NCBI GenBank assembly: GCA_003054495.1
Contig: CP028514.1
Location: forward strand, 1,148,501 to 1,212,500
DNA length: 64,000 nt
DNA from: Carboxydocella thermautotrophica
GTDB taxonomy: Bacteria; Bacillota; GCA-003054495; Carboxydocellales; Carboxydocellaceae
Direction: 5' to 3'
Shown: piece by piece, positions 42,064-47,818 of the stretch
How positions within the stretch are numbered: the first letter of the stretch is position 1
Layout: every line of letters starts with the position of its first letter
Notes under the pieces: generated by a model
The model's database searches: none
What the model saw: only the letters and a program-made list of their open reading frames with translations
What the model was told of the DNA's origin: nothing
Made by a program: the position numbers and the translations under genes

Positions 42064-43135
42064 GCTTTTCACCTTCTTCTTTCTTTTTGGTTTTTAACAC
42101 TCCGGTGGCCAGGGCATGTAACCCCACTCCGGCAGCTGTGACACCAACCACTTTTTTACCCAGTTCATCGGGGTCAACCGGTTTAGCCTGACCAGGTATA
42201 TGCGCCAGCCTGGTATAAAAGGGCGAGTTATCGAAAAAGTTGGGCTCCGAACAGCCCAGACAGGGATGGCCGGACTTGATAGGGTAGCTGACTCCATTAT
42301 TCCACTGGGTAATGGCACAGGCATTATAGGTGGTGGGACCTTTGCAGCCCATTTTATAGAGGCACCAGCCCTGTTTGGCCCCCTCATCATCGAATTGCTC
42401 CACAAAAAGACCGGCATCGAAAAAGGCCCGGCGATTGCAGTTATCATGGATACGATGATTGTAGAAGGCTCTGGGACGGCCCAATCCAGTCAGCTCCGGC
42501 AAACGATCAAAGGTAACATAGTGGGCAACCACCCCTGCGATTACTTCTGCAATAGGTGGGCAACCAGGCACATCAATAACCGGTTTGTTCCGCACTATAT
42601 CCTTAACGGCGACAGCTCCGGTAGGATTAGGGCTGGCCCCCTGAACACAGGTGTTGGTGGCACAGGAGCCATAGGCGATAACTGCCAGTGCGCCCTCTGC
42701 AGCTTCCAGCAGGACCTGGCGGGCAGTTTTGCCAGCAATAGTAGTGTATATACCATCATCTTTTAAAGGCACACTTCCTTCCACAACAAGCAAATAGCGG
42801 CCCCGATAGTCCTGCATGGTTTTAGCTTTAGCTGCTTCTGCTTGTTCTCCGGCAGCGGCCATCAGGGTTTCCATGTAATCCAGAGAAATCAGGTTGAGGA
42901 TCAGGTCTGAAAAGAGGGGATGGGCGGTTCTGATAAAGGATTCGGAACAACAGGTGCATAGTTGCAATTCCAGATAAATAACCGGTAATCGCTGTTTGGT
43001 TTCCAGAGCATGAGCAACCTGGCTAATAAAGGAGGCATCCAGACCCATGGTAGCAGTGAGAATGGTGCACAGGCGTAAAAAATCGCGCCGGGTGTAGCCT
43101 TTTCTTAAAAGGGCGTGATAGTAGGTATCGGTCAT
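42041..43135 (-). CDS. hyaA: [NiFe] hydrogenase small subunit with six-cysteine proximal cluster
   Basis: Fe-S electron-transfer subunit, exported by the Tat pathway together with the large subunit. 364 residues. The twin-arginine motif is TRRDFLRL (residues 15-22), and a C-terminal hydrophobic segment lies near residues 330-345. Proximal-cluster cysteines are Cys60, Cys62, Cys63 (LCTCCSESF), Cys158, Cys163 ([10 protein letters not shown]) and Cys192 (PGCPP). Standard enzymes have Gly in place of Cys62 and Cys163. Later cysteines ([24 protein letters not shown]) bind the medial and distal clusters. AAGGAGGAG precedes the ATG. Confidence 0.95.
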   Translation of the reverse strand: MTDTYYHALLRKGYTRRDFLRLCTILTATMGLDASFISQVAHALETKQRLPVIYLELQLCTCCSESFIRTAHPLFSDLILNLISLDYMETLMAAAGEQAEAAKAKTMQDYRGRYLLVVEGSVPLKDDGIYTTIAGKTARQVLLEAAEGALAVIAYGSCATNTCVQGASPNPTGAVAVKDIVRNKPVIDVPGCPPIAEVIAGVVAHYVTFDRLPELTGLGRPRAFYNHRIHDNCNRRAFFDAGLFVEQFDDEGAKQGWCLYKMGCKGPTTYNACAITQWNNGVSYPIKSGHPCLGCSEPNFFDNSPFYTRLAHIPGQAKPVDPDELGKKVVGVTAAGVGLHALATGVLKTKKKEEGEKHGPKNSG

Positions 43136-43187
43136 GGTTTGCTCCTCCTTGCTGTGGATTTATTTTATTTTTTGCCGTTACTTGAGG

Positions 43188-43193
43188 ATTATA
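43188..43193 (-). promoter_or_regulatory. Probable -10 element of the hydrogenase operon
   Basis: Read on the minus strand it is TATAAT, about 53 bases before the small subunit ATG. No good -35 element lies upstream of it, in keeping with activator dependence; a CRP-family palindrome is centred about 37 bases before the expected start of transcription. Confidence 0.6.
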
Positions 43194-43210
43194 CAAAAAA
43201 AGACAGCAAT

Positions 43211-43226
43211 TGTGAGCCCGGTCACA
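43211..43226. promoter_or_regulatory. CRP/FNR-family operator between hydrogenase and ferredoxin genes
   Basis: TGTGA-GCCCGG-TCACA, a perfect palindrome of CRP type (FNR sites read TTGAT, CooA sites TGTCG). Its centre is 41.5 bases before the expected start of transcription of the ferredoxin gene (TATAAT at 43248-43253), the classic class II activator position. It may also act on the divergent hydrogenase promoter. Confidence 0.75.
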
Positions 43227-43247
43227 GGAGTTGCTGGCAGGGGATGG

Positions 43248-43253
43248 TATAAT
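43248..43253 (+). promoter_or_regulatory. -10 element of the ferredoxin gene
   Basis: TATAAT with no recognisable -35 hexamer 17 bases upstream (CAGGAG). The CRP-type palindrome overlaps the -35 region, so this looks like an activator-dependent promoter. Confidence 0.6.
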
Positions 43254-43283
43254 TGGATTAAGAACAGAAAGGAGTGAGGGAAA

Positions 43284-43475
43284 ATGAGAGCCAGAGTGAA
43301 TAAGGATCTGTGTATTGGCTGTGGAGCCTGCGCCGCCATTTGTCCCCAGGTGTTTGAGCTAGGGGAGGACGGATTGTCCCTGGTTATTGCGGATCCAGTT
43401 CCAGCGGAGGCTGAGGCCAGTGCCCGGGATGCGGCGGATGGTTGTCCGGTAGGGGCCATTGAAATTGAGGAGTAA
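43284..43475 (+). CDS. Single-cluster [4Fe-4S] ferredoxin
   Basis: Small soluble electron carrier of 63 residues. Three ligands are in CIGCGAC, with CPQVF next to it, and the last is in DGCPVGAIEI, the arrangement of monocluster ferredoxins. AAAGGAGTGAGGG precedes the ATG. It is divergent from the hydrogenase operon and shares a possible CRP-family site with it. That suggests co-regulation, not a direct redox link: the hydrogenase faces outward while this protein is cytoplasmic. Confidence 0.93.
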   Translation: MRARVNKDLCIGCGACAAICPQVFELGEDGLSLVIADPVPAEAEASARDAADGCPVGAIEIEE

Positions 43476-43510
43476 AAAACAGGCCACCCGTTTTGGGTGG
43501 CCTGTTTTTT
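43474..43510 (+). terminator. Intrinsic terminator of the ferredoxin gene
   Basis: AAAAAACAGGCCACCC (43474-43489) pairs with GGGTGGCCTGTTTTTT (43495-43510). Very strong, T-rich, and starting at the stop codon. Confidence 0.95.
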
Positions 43511-43523
43511 GGCGTTATAACTG

Positions 43524-43551
43524 TTGCAAAAGCATCAAAATAGGTTATACT
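43524..43551 (+). promoter_or_regulatory. Sigma-A-type promoter of queC
   Basis: TTGCAA at 43524-43529, 16 bases, TATACT at 43546-43551. The expected start near 43558 excludes the ATG at 43553 and supports the queC start at 43583. Confidence 0.7.
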
Positions 43552-43582
43552 TATGGATGAGAATGGAGGTAGAGCAAAGAAC

Positions 43583-44257
43583 ATGAAAAAAGCGGTTGTC
43601 TTATTATCCGGGGGCATAGATTCCACCGTCTGTCTGGCTTTAGCGCACCGGGATGGTTATGAGCTATATCCCATTTCCTTTGATTATAACCAGCGCCACA
43701 AACGGGAACTGGACAGTGCCCGCCAGATTGCCGAATATTATCACTGTCCCCGGCATTTAATTATTACTACCAACATGGATGCTATCGGGGGCAGTGCCCT
43801 GACGGGGACAATGGAAGTACCGGAAGGGGATATAGAGCGCAAGGACATTCCCCCTACTTATGTTCCAGCCCGCAATCTGATTTTCCTCAGTTATGCCGTC
43901 GGCTATGCTGAAGTGGTAGGAGCAGAACGGATATATATCGGGGTCAATGCCCTTGACTATGCCGGCTATCCCGATTGTCGACCGGAGTTTATCCAGCGCT
44001 TTCAGGCCACAGTGGATTATGCGACTAAAGCGACAACCAGGGATGCTCAAAGAATCGAGATTGTAACCCCCTTAATCAATCTGGATAAGGCTGGTATTAT
44101 TAAACTGGGTATGGAGCTGAAGGCTCCCCTGCACCTTACAACCACCTGCTATCGGGGGGGAGAAAAGGCCTGTGGTCGTTGTGATGCCTGTCTTTTGCGT
44201 TTACAGGGTTTTTCCCGGGCAGGTTTTCAGGACCCGATAAATTATGTTCATCTCTAA
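43583..44257 (+). CDS. queC: 7-cyano-7-deazaguanine synthase
   Basis: ATP-dependent enzyme that makes preQ0, the precursor of queuosine in tRNA. 224 residues from ATG 43583; the GGAGG upstream is somewhat far (about 13 bases). The PP-loop is in VVLLSGGIDSTVCLALA, and the C-terminal zinc site is CYRGGEKACGRCDAC. Other que genes are not in the window. The following sirtuin gene starts 18 bases after its stop and may be co-transcribed. Confidence 0.94.
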   Translation: MKKAVVLLSGGIDSTVCLALAHRDGYELYPISFDYNQRHKRELDSARQIAEYYHCPRHLIITTNMDAIGGSALTGTMEVPEGDIERKDIPPTYVPARNLIFLSYAVGYAEVVGAERIYIGVNALDYAGYPDCRPEFIQRFQATVDYATKATTRDAQRIEIVTPLINLDKAGIIKLGMELKAPLHLTTTCYRGGEKACGRCDACLLRLQGFSRAGFQDPINYVHL

Positions 44258-44275
44258 GGAGCAGAGGTGAGAAGG

Positions 44276-44890
44276 ATGAAAATAATCGCCTTCACCGGAG
44301 CTGGCATTTCTAAAGCCAGTGGTATACCTACTTTTGAAGAAATGCCCGGAATCAGAGACTACCTGACCCGGAACTATTTTCAAGAGGAGCCGCAGGAGTT
44401 CTACCAGAAGCTGTGGCAAATGTATGAAAGAATAAGCCAGGCAGAACCTAATCCTGCTCATCTGGCCCTGGCCCGCTATCAGATTCCGGTAATAACCATG
44501 AATATTGATGGCCTGCACCGTAAAGCCGGGACCAAAGAGCTAGTGGAAATTCACGGCAATCTGGACTATGTTTTTTGTCCGGTCTGTCAACGCCAATATC
44601 CTTTTACAGTAGTTAAAGACAATCATTTTTGTTCTGACTGCCGGGAGGTGCTGCAACCCAATGTCGTCTTATATGGCGACTGGCTGGCCCAGTTGCCCCA
44701 GGCCCTGGATCTGGTGGCTGATGCCGAACTGTTGCTGGTTATTGGCACTTCCTTTTATACTTCCACTGCCCGCTATGTTACCGAACGAGCTCGCCTGGCC
44801 GGGGCCAGGGTGGAGGTAATAAATGCGGAAGCGGAAAAAGTGCTGCCCGAACTACTGGACCGCCTTTTTAATGCCGAAAGGCATGCATAA
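44276..44890 (+). CDS. Divergent Sir2-family NAD-dependent deacylase
   Basis: Sirtuin-fold protein of 204 residues starting at ATG 44276 after AGAGGTG. Present: GAGISKASGIPTFE, the NID-H element MNIDGLHRKAG, catalytic His in VEIHGNLDYV, zinc cysteines CPVC and CSDC, PNVVLYGD and IGTSFYTSTA. Differences from ordinary bacterial CobB: the GIPDFR segment reads GIPTFE, the Gln of TQNID is Met, and GTSLxVxPA is altered. Asn, Asp and the catalytic His are retained, so NAD chemistry is likely, but the substrate may differ. Close to queC and an OsmC-like gene. Confidence 0.85.
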   Translation: MKIIAFTGAGISKASGIPTFEEMPGIRDYLTRNYFQEEPQEFYQKLWQMYERISQAEPNPAHLALARYQIPVITMNIDGLHRKAGTKELVEIHGNLDYVFCPVCQRQYPFTVVKDNHFCSDCREVLQPNVVLYGDWLAQLPQALDLVADAELLLVIGTSFYTSTARYVTERARLAGARVEVINAEAEKVLPELLDRLFNAERHA

Positions 44891-44895
44891 GAATA

Positions 44896-44945
44896 GGGCC
44901 CTTTCGCCATCCTGTTAGTGAAATAACTGACAGGAGGTAAGGCCC
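44896..44945 (+). repeat. Nested inverted repeats around the OsmC-like gene's ribosome binding site
   Basis: CCTGTTAGT (44911-44919) pairs with ACTGACAGG (44926-44934, one G-T pair) across a 6-base loop; outside it GGGCC (44896-44900) pairs with GGCCC (44941-44945), directly before the ATG. AGGAGG (44932-44937) lies partly inside the inner arm and is enclosed by the outer stem. Confidence 0.6.
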
Positions 44946-45398
44946 ATGATTATTACATTGCAGGCTAAAAGCCACTGGGTAGAACAAATGAAAAGCGAGA
45001 TTACCATCAGGGAGTTTTCCCCCGTAACCATGGATGAGCCCGGAGATCTGGGCGGACAGGATTCAGCTCCCACCCCGATGGAATATGTCCTGGCTTCGTT
45101 ACTGGGTTGTACCACCGTGATGGCGGTAATGATTGCGAAAGAAATGGCCATTGAAGTCAATGGTCTGATGATGCGGGCAGAAGGGGAATTAAATACCGAT
45201 GGTATTATGGGTAAAGGAGATGTACCTCCCTATTTTACCCGGGTGAAACAGGAGATTAGCATTGATAGCACTGCCAATCAGGAACAGCTGGAACGCCTGG
45301 CCCAGCAAATCAAAAAACGCTGTCCGGTATATAATATGCTAAAAGCAGCCGGGACCGTGGTAGAGGTCAGCTGGCAACCTGGACCGGCAGTTCCCTAG
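44946..45398 (+). CDS. OsmC/YhfA-family thiol protein
   Basis: OsmC-fold proteins are thiol peroxidases or stress-induced redox proteins. 150 residues; the two family cysteines are in SLLGCTTVMAVMIAKEM and KKRCPVYNML. The early PTPMEYVLASLLG stretch is typical. Its TAG shares the palindrome CTAG with the stop codon of the convergent LarA-like gene. Upstream inverted repeats may limit access to its ribosome binding site. Confidence 0.88.
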   Translation: MIITLQAKSHWVEQMKSEITIREFSPVTMDEPGDLGGQDSAPTPMEYVLASLLGCTTVMAVMIAKEMAIEVNGLMMRAEGELNTDGIMGKGDVPPYFTRVKQEISIDSTANQEQLERLAQQIKKRCPVYNMLKAAGTVVEVSWQPGPAVP

Positions 45399-46561
45399 TC
45401 AGTTTCTTCCCATAACCAGACGGTATCCAGCTGCAGAGTATTTTTAATTCTGACAGTTAAGCGGGGACGATGTCCCAGTATTCTGGAGGCCCAGTGCAGG
45501 GCCTCTTTTTCGTCGGCAGCTACGAGGGGTAGTTTGGCTCGCTCAAGAAATCCGGTAGTTAAGGCATTGGCATAGGTGGCTGTCCAGTCAATCTTGTTGA
45601 CCAGCTGCCGGGTGGTAAGATCAGCCAGTCCGATTCCATAGGCATTGCCCTGGGATGCCGGGGCCAGGTCCAAAACCAGAATCAGTTTGATCAGAGGAGA
45701 GGGAGCTGGTGCAGGTAGGCCGGGAATACCCAGGCGATTGATAACATGGGTATCCATTCCAGTGCCACTAAAACATTTCCCGATTTCCTCCACCATCAGC
45801 AAATCGATCTCTGACCAGGGCAGACGGGGTTGCCAGCCTTTAACCCGGGCCAGTAATTGTGGTTCTTCTGCCAGAATTTCTGCAGGAGTAAGAGCCACCA
45901 GGTCGGCCAGTTCCTGATAGGCGTTTTCCAGAATGGCTATGCCTCCCCAGATCGGCAGGCGGGTAAGCAGCAGCCGGGCGGCTTCACCCAGACGCTGGCT
46001 TAAGCTCTGGGGGCCGCCAGCATGTAAGGCTGCTGCTCCAGCAGGACCGCCCATACCCAGAGCCAGCATTTTGACCAGACCGCTCTCCCAGGGACCAGTA
46101 AAAGAAGTATGAGGTTTAACCCGGTTAATTAACAGAATAGCATTGGTGGGCAGCGGTAATTCCAGGGTAAATATCGGGGTGCCATTCTTCAGCCTGTCAG
46201 TTTCCCGGGTAACAACCCCGGGATATACCGGGCAGCCCATAGTGTCAGCACTAATACCCAGTTCAGCCAGGACCCGCAATTGTCCTTCAGCGGTACTACC
46301 GCCATGACTGCCCATGGCGGCAATCAAATAGGGAGTAACCTGACGCTGACGCAAAAAATCCAGAATTTGTTTGAGCAGGGTGGGTAAAACGGCTATGCCC
46401 CGGCTGCCTACCGGTATGGCCACGGTAGCTCCGGCTGCCAGGGGCTGCTGCTGCCATAACCTTTCCAGTCCGGCCTGTAAAACTGCCGTCGGGTCAGTCA
46501 GACGAGGCCGGGGAAAACTTAAGGTGACTTTTTGCCAGTGTTGTTCTTGCAATTTCATCAT
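45395..46561 (-). CDS. LarA-like (DUF2088-type) protein
   Basis: 388 residues resembling the catalytic fold of nickel-pincer lactate racemase LarA. The N-terminal VAIPVGSRGI, the GSHGGSTAEGQLRVLAELGI stretch (compare GTHRP in LarA) and the basic NRVKPHTSFTGPWESGLVKM are the best landmarks. GGGAG precedes the paired ATG codons at 46561 and 46558. The first 68 bases overlap the upstream amidohydrolase gene. The substrate is unknown; LarA-type activity would require the larB, larC and larE cofactor genes, which are not in the window. Family assignment is moderately sure. Confidence 0.6.
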   Translation of the reverse strand: MMKLQEQHWQKVTLSFPRPRLTDPTAVLQAGLERLWQQQPLAAGATVAIPVGSRGIAVLPTLLKQILDFLRQRQVTPYLIAAMGSHGGSTAEGQLRVLAELGISADTMGCPVYPGVVTRETDRLKNGTPIFTLELPLPTNAILLINRVKPHTSFTGPWESGLVKMLALGMGGPAGAAALHAGGPQSLSQRLGEAARLLLTRLPIWGGIAILENAYQELADLVALTPAEILAEEPQLLARVKGWQPRLPWSEIDLLMVEEIGKCFSGTGMDTHVINRLGIPGLPAPAPSPLIKLILVLDLAPASQGNAYGIGLADLTTRQLVNKIDWTATYANALTTGFLERAKLPLVAADEKEALHWASRILGHRPRLTVRIKNTLQLDTVWLWEETD

Positions 46562-47699
46562 CTCCCAACCAGAGGATGGTAATCAGATCGGCAGAAAGGG
46601 CAGAAAGCTTTTGCCAGGGCGGCTGGCGATACAGGTTCAAGGCCGGGAGAGGCCAGACAGGATCCAGGTCAGGATTCAGGGATTGCCAGGTGTGGCGCAA
46701 AACCTTTGTCAGCAGTTCCAGTGGTGAGTAGCCACACTGACCCAGGAGCTCCAGTTCCTTCAGTAAGCCAAAACCATGTCTGACTCCTGTGGCCCCGGCA
46801 TCACTGCCTGCTACTACCGGCACTCCCAATTGCCGGGCCAGTTCTACCATTTGCATTTGCCTATCCAGGCTGCGGGCTGCTACCGGATAGGCCCGGGCCT
46901 GAGCGGCTACCGGAGCCAGAGTGGGGACCCAGTAAATGCCCTTTTGCGCTAGCTGGGTCAGGGTGGATTCGGTGAGGAAGTAACCATGTTCCAGACTGTG
47001 TACCCCGCAACTGGCAGCTAAGGCACTGGCTTCAGCACCGCTGGCATGTACCATGAGGGGTAATCCTGCCCCATTGGCCTGAGCTACTAAAGCGGACAAT
47101 TCCTTCTCTGTAAACTGGCAGGGCCCGACCTGGCCGTATTCGGTAAAGGAAATAATGCCTGATAGCATCAGTTTCAGGTGCCGGGAGCCATTGGCTCTAA
47201 TTTGTGTCGTCAGCTCGCCCCAGGGAGGCATGGCATTACGCCCCAGGGGATGGGCAAAGGCAGTACCATATCCCCCTTCCCGACAGTAGGCGGGATGGGT
47301 GGTATGTATATAAAAAAGGCTGTCCATTTGGGCGGCGAGACGATGGGCCCAGCCCTGGCGGTCCCCGCCATCCCGGGCTGCCAGCACACCGGCTCTGGCC
47401 ATCGATTCCAGATTAGTTTGCCACATATGGTGCATACCTGTTTCGTCGTTCCAGCGGGCCCGGGCAGCTGCAAAATCCACCCCGTCTAGAGCCAGATGGA
47501 CATGGGCATCTGCCAGCGGGGTGAGGGCATAACAATCAGCATAGGTTGTATCGGGAGCAGGTAAGTCCGCAGGGTAAGCCTGCCAGGGAATGAGCCGCTG
47601 GAGTTTGCCTTTTTTTATTTCCAGAACCACCGGGGTTTCCACAGGTTGATTCATACCACAGCTAAGAAACCCCGATAACAGCAGAAAGTGGCTGACCAC
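46494..47699 (-). CDS. Amidohydrolase-superfamily protein
   Basis: Metal-dependent hydrolase with a TIM barrel, substrate unknown. GTG at 47699 is chosen as start because AGGAGGGTG lies 9 bases upstream; an ATG at 47654 is a weaker choice. 401 residues with the metal sites in order: DAHVHLALDG, RHLKLMLSG (bridging Lys region), MVHASG, HSLEHGYF and VVAGSDAGATG. It resembles imidazolonepropionase-like and prolidase-like amidohydrolases. The following LarA-like gene overlaps it, which suggests one short operon. Confidence 0.82.
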   Translation of the reverse strand: MVSHFLLLSGFLSCGMNQPVETPVVLEIKKGKLQRLIPWQAYPADLPAPDTTYADCYALTPLADAHVHLALDGVDFAAARARWNDETGMHHMWQTNLESMARAGVLAARDGGDRQGWAHRLAAQMDSLFYIHTTHPAYCREGGYGTAFAHPLGRNAMPPWGELTTQIRANGSRHLKLMLSGIISFTEYGQVGPCQFTEKELSALVAQANGAGLPLMVHASGAEASALAASCGVHSLEHGYFLTESTLTQLAQKGIYWVPTLAPVAAQARAYPVAARSLDRQMQMVELARQLGVPVVAGSDAGATGVRHGFGLLKELELLGQCGYSPLELLTKVLRHTWQSLNPDLDPVWPLPALNLYRQPPWQKLSALSADLITILWLGDDEIARTTLAKSHLKFSPASSD

Positions 47700-47762
47700 G
47701 TATCTCTACACCCTCCTGTTTTTGCAAATTATTATATAATATAAAGGGAAGGATTGCTACTA

Positions 47763-47791
47763 TTGCAAAAGTATGTGAGAATAGATATATA
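47763..47791 (+). promoter_or_regulatory. Sigma-A-type promoter of glgP
   Basis: TTGCAA at 47763-47768, 17 bases, TATATA at 47786-47791, about 28 bases before the ATG. The intergenic stretch is A+T-rich and must also hold the divergent amidohydrolase promoter. Confidence 0.65.
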
Positions 47792-47818
47792 AGAGCACAG
47801 ATTAGAGGAGGGTGTGGC

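Noticed and set aside
43552..43582. preQ1 riboswitch before queC
   Set aside because: Only about 25 transcribed bases precede the ATG and no pseudoknot-forming C-run with an A-rich tail is present.
44276..44890. Sir2-type antiphage defence protein
   Set aside because: It is a compact, stand-alone zinc-ribbon sirtuin with no STING, TIR, Argonaute or helicase partner; queC and osmC are ordinary neighbours.
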